In this document: piece after piece, positions 1-4,507 of the stretch
Layout of the letters: each line of letters starts with the position of its first letter
How positions within the stretch are numbered: the stretch's first letter is position 1
NCBI GenBank assembly: GCA_009700485.1
Contig: WLLZ01000098.1
Coordinates: 1 to 6,317, forward strand
Length of the DNA: 6,317 nt
Reading direction: 5' to 3'
DNA from: Actinomycetota bacterium
GTDB taxonomy: Bacteria; Actinomycetota; Actinomycetes; S36-B12
Translations under genes and position numbers: made by a program
The notes under the pieces: model-generated
Databases searched by the model: none
The model's input: only the letters and a program-made list of their open reading frames with translations
Told to the model about the DNA's origin: nothing

Positions 1-15
1 AAGGGCTAGCAGCAG

Positions 16-354
16 CTATCCAGCCTTAACCCGGGCTGCGAAATCCGCTTCAACTGACGTCTCGACGTGATCCTCATGCGGCACTAAGCGCAAGTCGACA
101 TCTAATGCCACTAATAGCCGGGTCAGTGTCGCGGTGGTAGGTGAGGTTAATCCGCTTTCAATTCGGCTTATTTCGCACTGGGTGACCCCAGAGATTCGAG
201 TCAGCGCCGCCTGAGTTAAGTGGCGTGCCTTTCGCGCATGTGCCAATTCGGCGCACAAGCCCAGGGCTTTCGCGCGCGCGCGGTGATCAAGTAGCTCAGC
301 GGGCGACATGCTGTCCTCAACTTCGGCTACAAAACTTCGCCAAGTAGGCGCCAT
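16..354 (-). CDS. XRE-family helix-turn-helix antitoxin (HigA-like) of a type II toxin-antitoxin pair
   Basis: This 112-residue protein is a predicted DNA-binding antitoxin that would neutralise the toxin encoded just upstream and repress the locus. A single Cro/C1-type HTH domain spans about residues 33-91. The helix-turn-helix runs from about T47 (LTQAALTRISGVTQ) into a recognition helix around 58-67 (TQCEISRIESG), followed by the usual SPTTATLTRLLVAL helix. The N-terminal 30 residues and the acidic tail (about 93-112) lie outside the domain and could contact the toxin. The ATG at 354 is supported by a purine-rich Shine-Dalgarno run (GGGAGGGG) ending 2 nt before it. The toxin gene ends 44 bp upstream, giving the toxin-first order typical of higBA loci and opposite to most type II modules. 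An AT-rich segment with a TATAAT box in the gap suggests separate antitoxin transcription and autoregulation. The HTH call is firm. The antitoxin role is inferred from the neighbour. Confidence 0.88.
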   Translation of the reverse strand: MAPTWRSFVAEVEDSMSPAELLDHRARAKALGLCAELAHARKARHLTQAALTRISGVTQCEISRIESGLTSPTTATLTRLLVALDVDLRLVPHEDHVETSVEADFAARVKAG

Positions 355-398
355 AACCCCTCCCTAATTATACAGAAATCTATATATTATCAGATGTT
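355..398 (-). promoter_or_regulatory. Antitoxin promoter, imperfect inverted repeat and Shine-Dalgarno between toxin and antitoxin genes
   Basis: This 44-bp gap is much more AT-rich than its surroundings. On the minus strand it contains a perfect TATAAT hexamer (372-367), about 12 nt before the antitoxin ATG, and a GGGAGGGG ribosome-binding site (363-356). No good TTGACA-like -35 box lies 16-18 nt upstream. The hexamer sits in an imperfect inverted repeat with arms TAATTATA (365-372) and TATATATTA (381-389), differing by one inserted base, which is a plausible operator for the HTH antitoxin. The TATAAT is seen directly. The operator role is inference. A start site from this box would fall at or inside the Shine-Dalgarno, so messages with the full ribosome site probably come from further upstream. 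Confidence 0.45.
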
Positions 399-773
399 TC
401 AATGTTGTCCAAATTCCCGGAGCCGACCCCGTGCGGTCGCGATTTCGAGTTGTTGGCGTCGCTTACTTGGGTCACGCCCTTTGTCATAGCCACCCAATAT
501 GAGAACCTGCCGACTCCCATGAAAATGCACGAAGACCCGCAAGAGAGCCTCCTGCCCAACGCCCGAAAGTCGCCCACGAATTCGTAACTCAGAGAGTCCA
601 CTTCCCAATGACTTAAGCAATGGCGTCTCCAATAACATCGGGCCTCTCACCTCAACGGTTTCTGCGACGAAACTAGCAACCAATTCACGTTTTGCCGGTG
701 ATAGTTCGTTCAGCCATCTGTCCACAGGGACACGCCCATACTCGTCAACATAAAAGGAGATTGTCCAGGTCAC
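399..773 (-). CDS. RelE/HigB-like toxin, phage-derived Gp49-like (DUF891) family
   Basis: This 124-residue protein resembles the Gp49/DUF891 branch of the RelE/ParE superfamily, whose members are mostly ribosome-dependent mRNA interferases. Family landmarks appear in order: an N-terminal strand ISFYVDEYG (5-13), PVDRWLNELSPAKR (16-29), a helix ending VEVRGPMLLETPLLKSL (40-56), the core strand LSELRIRG (60-67), LLRVFVHFHG (78-87), LILGGYDKGRDPSKR (91-105) and a basic C-terminal helix. The segment between the ELR strand and LLRVF is a few residues longer than I expect for the family. The basic residues K98 and K104-R106 lie where relatives carry catalytic or RNA-contacting residues. The start is the GTG at 773. 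No Shine-Dalgarno is visible, and GATTCT (785-780) lies 6 nt upstream, so a leaderless message is possible. The antitoxin follows 44 bp downstream. The family call is good. Activity and target are inferred. Confidence 0.85.
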   Translation of the reverse strand: MTWTISFYVDEYGRVPVDRWLNELSPAKRELVASFVAETVEVRGPMLLETPLLKSLGSGLSELRIRGRLSGVGQEALLRVFVHFHGSRQVLILGGYDKGRDPSKRRQQLEIATARGRLREFGQH

Positions 774-840
774 GCGTTAAGAATCAGCGAACCTTCACCA
801 ACTCACCAGCACGAATATTCGGGTTGTGGATGGCTAGTCG

Positions 841-1416
841 CTAAACGTCAGTGCGGTGGAAGTTCGCGAACGACCGACTCGCTGTCGGCCCCCGCTGCCC
901 TTGATAGCGCGAGCCATATTTCTCTGAGCCGTACGGGTGCTCCGCCGGGCTAGAAAGCCGGAACAAACACAATTGGCCGATTTTCATCCCCGGATACAAC
1001 ATGATCGGCAAGTTAGCGACATTGGAAAGTTCGAGAGTGACGTGACCAGAAAACCCTGGGTCAATAAAGCCGGCCGTTGAATGCGTTAGTAGACCAAGGC
1101 GTCCTAGTGATGACTTACCTTCAAGTCGACCGGCAATATCGTCAGGCAAGGTCACAACTTCATAGGTGGAGCCCAAGACAAATTCGCCCGGATGCAGAAT
1201 GAACGGGTCGTCACCTTCTGGCTCAATTAATCGAGTGAGATCAGGCTGCTCAATGCTGGGATCGATATGCGGATAGCGATGATTCTCGAAAACTCGAAAG
1301 AGTCGATCTAGCCGAACGTCAATACTGGATGGTTGAATCATCCCAGGATCAAAGGGCTCGATGGCAACCCGTTGGGCAGTGAGTTCGGCTTTTATATCGC
1401 GATCTGAAAGCAGCAC
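841..1416 (-). CDS. dcd: dCTP deaminase, probably the bifunctional dUTP-forming and dUTP-hydrolysing type
   Basis: This 191-residue cytosolic enzyme deaminates dCTP. In the actinobacterial form it also hydrolyses the resulting dUTP to dUMP for thymidylate synthesis. The protein is full length and very close to the Mycobacterium tuberculosis Dcd sequence as I remember it: MLLSDRD (1-7), QPSSIDVRLD (28-37), LHPGEFVLGST (74-84), GRLEGKSSLGRLGLLTHST (96-114), AGFIDPGFSGHVTLELSNVA (115-134), YPGMKIGQLC (141-150) and a C-terminal YQGQRGPT (171-178). E129 in the TLEL motif corresponds to the catalytic glutamate. S102, S103 and R106 correspond to the phosphate- and substrate-binding loop. Bifunctionality is inferred from this similarity, and I see no separate dut gene here. 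The start is the GTG at 1416, which gives the family's MLLSDRD N-terminus. It lacks a Shine-Dalgarno but has TACCCT 6 nt upstream, suggesting leaderless translation. The DUF2237 gene ends 42 bp upstream. Confidence 0.97.
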   Translation of the reverse strand: MLLSDRDIKAELTAQRVAIEPFDPGMIQPSSIDVRLDRLFRVFENHRYPHIDPSIEQPDLTRLIEPEGDDPFILHPGEFVLGSTYEVVTLPDDIAGRLEGKSSLGRLGLLTHSTAGFIDPGFSGHVTLELSNVANLPIMLYPGMKIGQLCLFRLSSPAEHPYGSEKYGSRYQGQRGPTASRSFANFHRTDV

Positions 1417-1422
1417 CCGCGA

Positions 1423-1428
1423 AGGGTA
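1423..1428 (-). promoter_or_regulatory. Candidate -10 box for leaderless dcd transcription
   Basis: TACCCT on the minus strand fits the actinobacterial TAnnnT -10 pattern and lies 6 nt before the dcd GTG. That places the expected transcription start on the start codon. No convincing -35 hexamer is visible 16-18 nt further upstream. It is supported by the same spacing at other genes in this window. Confidence 0.4.
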
Positions 1429-1458
1429 CCAATACCGAGCCGTGCCAGGTGGGTCGAT

Positions 1459-1851
1459 CTAGGAGCTGAAACCTGAGAGGTCGTCAGGGGCATCAGCAGC
1501 GCAGGCCTCGAGGGCAGTCAATGGGACTATGCGAAGTGCCTGTTCATTTGTTGCTCGAAGCAGCACCGGTGATGAAACACCGGCCGAGTATGACTGCAGC
1601 CACCGCCCCGCGCATACCGCCCACCGATCTCCGGCGGTTAAACCCGGGAAGCCATATTGGGGCGCCGGAGTACTGAGGTCATTGCCTATCGCCTGTTGAT
1701 GCTCGAGAAACTCCGTGGTCACCACCACGCAGACAGTATGTGAGCCGAGGTCATCGGGGCCGGTGTTGGCGTAACCATCTCGATAGAAACCCGTTAGTGG
1801 TTCAAGGCTACACAGTTCAAGTTCGGTGCCCAGCACATTGAATTGGTCCAT
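1459..1851 (-). CDS. DUF2237 family protein of unknown function
   Basis: This 130-residue small soluble protein matches my memory of the DUF2237 family almost end to end: NVLGTELELC (5-14), TGFYRDGYANTGPDDLGSHT (20-39), GNDLSTPAPQYGFPGL (56-71), GDRWAVCAGRW (74-84) and PVLLRATNEQALRIVPLTAL (95-114). No biochemical function is established for this family that I can name. The dense conserved loops, with D25, G31, H38, D58, D75, W77 and cysteines at 14, 41 and 80, suggest a ligand- or metal-binding site, but this is inference. The length is normal for the family. The ATG at 1851 has no Shine-Dalgarno, and TAGCGT lies exactly 6 nt upstream, so the mRNA may be leaderless. The membrane-protein gene ends only 23 bp upstream, so read-through from it is also possible. 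dcd follows 42 bp downstream. The family assignment is firm and the function is unknown. Confidence 0.92.
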   Translation of the reverse strand: MDQFNVLGTELELCSLEPLTGFYRDGYANTGPDDLGSHTVCVVVTTEFLEHQQAIGNDLSTPAPQYGFPGLTAGDRWAVCAGRWLQSYSAGVSSPVLLRATNEQALRIVPLTALEACAADAPDDLSGFSS

Positions 1852-1857
1852 GTATAA

Positions 1858-1863
1858 ACGCTA
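1858..1863 (-). promoter_or_regulatory. Candidate -10 box for leaderless DUF2237 gene transcription
   Basis: TAGCGT on the minus strand matches TAnnnT and is separated from the ATG at 1851 by 6 nt (TTATAC). It lies in the 23-bp gap after the upstream membrane-protein gene. There is no recognisable -35 at 17 nt and no Shine-Dalgarno alternative, so this is a spacing-based inference. Confidence 0.35.
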
Positions 1864-1874
1864 GCGCTTAAGTA

Positions 1875-2609
1875 TCAATGGATCACCAATTGGGTTGGAA
1901 CTCCAAGATTGAAAGTTGGTTGCGGGAGGTGCACCAGGTACACGGTAGCCAAAATCATAAGGACTAAGCCCAGCCCGATCAATCCGTATCGCAAAGACAC
2001 CATCGTGAATGTGCTGCCGATACCAACCAAGAACAGCACGCCGGCTAAGAGGACCGTCAACCTGATGTATTGATCAGATAAGTTGCCCGCGAAGACCCCA
2101 TCGCTGTAATACGTATCAGCTTTTAATCGCAGCACATCACTTTCCTCAAGGAGTGGTCTTTTATACTCCTCCATATCGAATGGTGTTGCTGGCGCCTCTA
2201 AATTTGTCTCAGGGTTGGTGGCCTGCCAAGCGTTAAATGCAGTTTCTAAGTTTGGCTCAAAGCGCTGCTCCGCGAATGACATCGCGGCAGGGTCGCCCAT
2301 AGACCTTGCCTGCAACCATGCATAGAAAGCTGATTCGTCGAAGTTCTGTACCTCATTGGCTTCAATCGCTTTCGCATCGGCATCGGTGTCCGCAGTTGAA
2401 GATTCAGCAAAAGCCACCCGGGATTCGGTGCCGTATGCGGCTGCCGCGAACCCCGACCATGCCGCCATAACAGTTACCGCGGCCAATAAAACTGCCTCAG
2501 CAATCTGCACAACGCGCCAGTGCCCCGCAGGTTGACCGTGGGCCTTGCTGTGCTCTTGGTGCCGTTGGGCTTCATGGGCAACCTCAACCGGCGAGAGTGA
2601 CTCTCCCAC
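1875..2609 (-). CDS. Membrane protein of unknown function with a large acidic loop
   Basis: I do not recognise a named family for this 244-residue protein. The N-terminal 30 residues are polar and histidine-rich. One transmembrane helix spans about 36-58 (AEAVLLAAVTVMAAWSGFAA). An acidic, Glu/Asp- and Ala-rich soluble region covers about 60-180 and looks largely helical, with a repeated pattern AFYAWLQA (94-101) and AFNAWQAT (124-131). Two closely spaced transmembrane helices then span about 183-204 and 208-226, before a short tail. Three helices put the two ends on opposite sides. The large loop after the first helix is probably extracytoplasmic and the histidine-rich N-terminus cytoplasmic, though topology is not certain. 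The start is a GTG at 2609 with a purine-rich GAAGTGGGG upstream. It is transcribed away from the membrane-protein gene at 2668 across a 58-bp gap, and precedes the DUF2237 gene by 23 bp, possibly as one transcript. The length and clean termini indicate a real gene. Confidence 0.8.
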   Translation of the reverse strand: MGESLSPVEVAHEAQRHQEHSKAHGQPAGHWRVVQIAEAVLLAAVTVMAAWSGFAAAAYGTESRVAFAESSTADTDADAKAIEANEVQNFDESAFYAWLQARSMGDPAAMSFAEQRFEPNLETAFNAWQATNPETNLEAPATPFDMEEYKRPLLEESDVLRLKADTYYSDGVFAGNLSDQYIRLTVLLAGVLFLVGIGSTFTMVSLRYGLIGLGLVLMILATVYLVHLPQPTFNLGVPTQLVIH

Positions 2610-2667
2610 TGCGACCCCACTTCTTTTCCGTGTTGCCTAAATTGCCGATAGGTCGACTGGGTCAATT
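2610..2667. promoter_or_regulatory. Divergent promoter region between two membrane-protein genes
   Basis: Only 58 bp separate the two divergent starts, so both promoters must overlap or sit within the genes. On the minus strand TTGACC (2665-2660) is a good -35 candidate, but no TAnnnT box follows at 17 nt. On the plus strand TTGCCG (2642-2647) is followed by TATGCT (2667-2672) after 19 nt. The two candidate elements are adjacent, so the genes could compete for polymerase or share control. This is inference from motif positions. Confidence 0.35.
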
Positions 2668-2672
2668 ATGCT
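2667..2672 (+). promoter_or_regulatory. Candidate -10 box suggesting that the plus-strand membrane protein starts at 2680
   Basis: TATGCT lies 7 nt before the ATG at 2680, the geometry expected for a leaderless message. The first ATG (2668) overlaps this box and has no Shine-Dalgarno. If the box is real, the protein starts at 2680 (MPDSDPAINP) and is four residues shorter than the longest frame. Confidence 0.35.
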
Positions 2673-3381
2673 ACGAACTATGCCCGACAGTGATCCTGCC
2701 ATCAATCCCGCACCTGATGAAGTAACACCGGGGCCCGCGGATCGCCTTCGCGAGCGGCTCACCCATGGCCACGGCCGTTACTCGGTAATTGCTGGCACTT
2801 TGACAATCTGGATCATGGACACTTTGCTGACACGCCGATTGGAGATGAGTGGGGCAGTAACCGGCACGACTGCTGACATCGTTCGCACGTTCGAGGCCGT
2901 GAGTACTGTCTTATTCGTCATAACGTCAATTGCACTGATCGTTACTCTGCTCAAGCCTTATCCACGTGCGTTGTTCCCGGTGGCCGCAATCTATCTAACT
3001 TTTTCTGTGGTGCAGGTGGTAGCAAATGTAATTTCAATGCTCAGCAGCGCGCATACAACTGATGGGATTGGCTTAGGCAGCCTCTGGGATGTGGCCGCGG
3101 TCTACGCCATGAGTGTGTCTGTGTTCATGTTTGTTTACGTACTTCTAGATCTGGCTACCCCTGGCGGCGCATTCGTCTGGCCAGCACGTGATGGCCAAGA
3201 TGCCCCTACCCCAAACCTTTTCGATTACCTTTTCATCTCACTCAACGTGAACTCCACTTACGGCCCCACCTCCGAAGCGGTCATGTCGCGCCCCACCAAA
3301 CTCATCATGGCGATTCAGGTACTACTCGCAATTTTGATGCTGACGGTGCTGATCTCCCGCTCAGTTGCCGCTACTTCTTAG
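2668..3381 (+). CDS. Multi-pass membrane protein with an ion-channel-like C-terminal segment
   Basis: This is a 237-residue integral membrane protein, or 233 residues if it starts at the ATG at 2680. After a polar, proline-rich N-terminus (1-35), hydrophobic segments lie at about 38-54, 77-95, 101-125 and 144-162. A last module resembles the pore end of two-helix ion channels: FDYLFISLNVNSTYGPTSEA (185-204), then SRPTKLIMAIQVLLAILML (207-225) as the final helix. In K+ channels the loop would carry a TVGYGD-type filter. Here it reads NSTYGPT, so potassium selectivity is not supported. From memory, similar actinobacterial proteins with an ST..PT motif at this position are annotated as uncharacterised membrane proteins. 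The gene diverges from the 2609-1875 membrane protein and is followed by a stem-loop and the tRNA-Gly gene. It is clearly a membrane protein. The channel relationship is tentative. Confidence 0.85.
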   Translation: MLRTMPDSDPAINPAPDEVTPGPADRLRERLTHGHGRYSVIAGTLTIWIMDTLLTRRLEMSGAVTGTTADIVRTFEAVSTVLFVITSIALIVTLLKPYPRALFPVAAIYLTFSVVQVVANVISMLSSAHTTDGIGLGSLWDVAAVYAMSVSVFMFVYVLLDLATPGGAFVWPARDGQDAPTPNLFDYLFISLNVNSTYGPTSEAVMSRPTKLIMAIQVLLAILMLTVLISRSVAATS

Positions 3382-3412
3382 TACCTCGCGCCGGCACCAA
3401 CCGGCCCGGTAC
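3381..3412 (+). terminator. Stem-loop between the membrane-protein gene and tRNA-Gly, possible terminator
   Basis: Directly at the stop codon, GTACC (3381-3385) pairs with GGTAC (3408-3412), and inside it GCCGG (3390-3394) pairs with CCGGC (3401-3405) around a CACCAA loop. The arms are separated by a small asymmetric internal loop (4 versus 2 nt). There is no U tract after it, so it is not a classic intrinsic terminator. The GC-rich hairpin could still stop transcription or mark a processing site before the tRNA. Confidence 0.4.
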
Positions 3413-3415
3413 GCT
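3410..3415 (+). promoter_or_regulatory. Possible -10 box for the tRNA-Gly gene
   Basis: TACGCT fits TAnnnT and ends 10 nt before the mature tRNA 5' end, a reasonable place for a tRNA promoter with a short 5' leader. It overlaps the 3' arm of the hairpin at 3381-3412, and no -35 box is evident. The tRNA could instead be processed from the upstream transcript. Weak. Confidence 0.2.
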
Positions 3416-3425
3416 TAAGGCCTTC

Positions 3426-3496
3426 GCGGGCGTAGCTCAGTGGTAGAGCGCTAGCTTCCCAAGCTAGATATGCGGGTTCGATTCCCGTCGCCCGCT
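3426..3496 (+). tRNA. tRNA-Gly with CCC anticodon
   Basis: The cloverleaf folds fully. The acceptor stem GCGGGCG (3426-3432) pairs with CGCCCGC (3489-3495). The D stem GCTC (3435-3438) pairs with GAGC (3446-3449). The anticodon stem CTAGC (3451-3455) pairs with GCTAG (3463-3467) around the loop TTCCCAA, placing anticodon CCC at 3458-3460, which reads GGG. There is a 4-nt variable loop, and the T arm GCGGG/CCCGT (3472-3488) closes a TTCGATT loop with one G-U pair. The discriminator is T3496. CCA is not encoded (TCA follows), so it must be added post-transcriptionally. vapC ends 17 bp past the tRNA 3' end on the opposite strand. Confidence 0.97.
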
Positions 3497-3513
3497 CAGA
3501 ATAGACGTGTGCT

Positions 3514-3936
3514 TCATATAGGTAGGAGCAAGGCGACGTTGGCCGCCGCCGCCGCCTTAGCCAGCTCCCGGTCAAGGGTTGCTAACGGAAGCCCCCGGTC
3601 TCTAGCTAGCAGCAAATAGCACGTGTCGTATGAGGTGAGCCCATGCTTTTGCGCCTCGAGTGCTAGCCGCTGGACCTGACTACCCACAACATCGGTGCGG
3701 ATATCCAATTGATCAAGTAGTTCGCAAACGCCGACCACGAACTCAGCATCGACTCGTCCGGCCCGCATGGCGGTGCCGAAGGCATTGGCCACCTCCGCGT
3801 GCCATAACTCGGGAACGAGAGCGAACCCGTTGGTCAAGAGATCGTCGATCTTCGCTTCGGCTTCAGGGTCCCCGTCTCGAAGAACCCAACCTATGGCAGC
3901 TGACGCATCAATAACGGCTCCGCCTTGGTCGCTCAC
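3514..3936 (-). CDS. vapC: VapC-like PIN-domain ribonuclease toxin
   Basis: This 140-residue toxin of a type II module has a single PIN domain filling the whole protein. PIN toxins are Mg2+-dependent RNases, many of which cut tRNA or rRNA. All four acidic active-site positions are present: D10 in AVIDASAAIGW (7-17), E48 in PELWHAEVANAF (42-53), D104 in GLTSYDTCYLLLA (99-111) and D122 in LPLATLDREL (116-125). The toxin should therefore be active. The start is the GTG at 3936. It overlaps the vapB stop as GTGA (3936-3933) and has no Shine-Dalgarno of its own, so translation is probably coupled to vapB, which keeps toxin below antitoxin. The gene points toward tRNA-Gly and ends 17 bp from it. 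The fold and role are well supported. The RNA target cannot be read from the sequence. Confidence 0.95.
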   Translation of the reverse strand: MSDQGGAVIDASAAIGWVLRDGDPEAEAKIDDLLTNGFALVPELWHAEVANAFGTAMRAGRVDAEFVVGVCELLDQLDIRTDVVGSQVQRLALEAQKHGLTSYDTCYLLLARDRGLPLATLDRELAKAAAAANVALLLPI

Positions 3937-4199
3937 CTAGCACGCCCGTCGTCGATCAACTCTCGCCCCGTCGCACCCGCCGGCAGTCGGCGAACTCGCT
4001 CACCCAACTCGCGGATGGCAGCAACAGCGGCCGACCTATCCTCCCGATCAGCCGCCTTGATGGGCGCTATGCGTGCGATGGGGCGCCCGTGCTTGGTGAC
4101 AGTTACCTCTTTGCCTTCCATGACCTCCTCAAGGACCGCGGACAACTGGTTCTTGAGGTCGTAAATGCCTATAGACCCACCAGGGCTGACCACGCTCAT
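3933..4199 (-). CDS. vapB: Phd/YefM-type antitoxin partner of VapC
   Basis: This 88-residue antitoxin binds the toxin with its C-terminal part and DNA with its N-terminal part. The N-terminal Phd/YefM domain is clear: SIGIYDLKNQLSAVLEEV (9-26), then KEVTVTKHGRPIARIAPI (30-47), the conserved strand-helix pattern ending in GRPiARIxP. The remaining residues (about 48-88) are charged and helical, with a predicted toxin-binding tail LPAGATGRELIDDGRAR (72-88). The gene overlaps vapC by 4 nt. The ATG at 4199 lies 6 nt after a TAGCCT box with a TTGACG box 17 nt further upstream, so the mRNA should be leaderless. No Shine-Dalgarno is present. The antitoxin complex presumably represses this promoter, as is usual for the family. 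Confidence 0.94.
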   Translation of the reverse strand: MSVVSPGGSIGIYDLKNQLSAVLEEVMEGKEVTVTKHGRPIARIAPIKAADREDRSAAVAAIRELGERVRRLPAGATGRELIDDGRAR

Positions 4200-4205
4200 A
4201 TATTC

Positions 4206-4234
4206 AGGCTAGCCTCTGGCCCGAAATACGTCAA
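4206..4234 (-). promoter_or_regulatory. vapBC promoter for leaderless transcription
   Basis: On the minus strand, TTGACG (4234-4229) and TAGCCT (4211-4206) are separated by exactly 17 nt, a near-consensus -35/-10 pair. TAGCCT ends 6 nt before the vapB ATG at 4199, so the expected transcript begins on the start codon. This is the best-formed promoter in the window. Confidence 0.75.
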
Positions 4235-4315
4235 GACTGGCTAGCTCGCCGGGGGGGCGTGTCACTCGGTGCTGCAGGCTCGCCCGTCATTGGTCAGGCC
4301 CTCATCACGCGTTGA

Positions 4316-4507
4316 CTAACTTGCGTAACCCGCTTTCGTAGCTGCAGGAATCTCGGCAAGGCGCCCGATTGATACGCGATAAATGTAATTGCCTTTGGGT
4401 GACCCTGGTCCGGTGCCGATGTCGGTGGATCCTTAGGCGCCGAGCTCGGCGGTCTCGAGGCTTTCGCTAAGCAGACCACGCATCACCTCATCCGTGAAAA
4501 ACTCCAT
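4316..4507 (-). pseudogene. Possible small gene interrupted by one in-frame TAA
   Basis: Starting from the ATG at 4507, a 24-codon frame (MEFFTDEVMRGLLSES..., ending TAELGA) reaches TAA at 4435-4433. The same frame then continues open for 38 more codons (GSTDIGTGPGSPKG..., YIYRVSIGRLAEIPA..., ending AGYAS) to TAG at 4318-4316. TAGATT (4519-4514) lies exactly 6 nt before the ATG, the same leaderless geometry as vapB and dcd. The amino-acid composition of both halves looks ordinary for a protein. I do not recognise it. It could be a real 24-residue peptide followed by untranslated sequence, a 62-residue gene killed by one nonsense change or sequencing error, or chance. An overlapping frame at 4479-4294 on the same strand looks less protein-like. 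Confidence 0.28.
4438..4451. repeat. 14-bp perfect palindrome
   Basis: CGCCGAGCTCGGCG is a perfect zero-spacer inverted repeat. It falls just before the TAA of the small minus-strand frame. It could be a dimeric protein-binding site, or simply reflect the coding sequence there. No U tract follows on either strand, so it is not a convincing terminator. Confidence 0.45.

Noticed and set aside
380..601. Overlapping frames on both strands inside the toxin gene (380-601 minus, 402-587 plus)
   Set aside because: They are shadows of the toxin frame, with no family resemblance or ribosome site.
3426..3513. tRNA 3' end as an attachment site with a downstream direct repeat
   Set aside because: I found no second copy of the tRNA 3' segment in the window and no integrase gene.
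3378..3575. 65-codon minus-strand frame containing the peptide ATGIEPAYLAWEASALPLSY
   Set aside because: It is the antisense translation of the tRNA-Gly gene, a well-known spurious protein in databases. It also overlaps the end of vapC.
3660..4164. Plus-strand frames antisense to vapB and vapC
   Set aside because: Their composition is arginine- and serine-rich, as expected from antisense of coding DNA. The minus-strand genes are clearly real.
4294..4479. 61-codon minus-strand frame in the long gap
   Set aside because: It has a low-complexity proline/serine-rich start, no upstream signal, and overlaps the better-supported frame starting at 4507.
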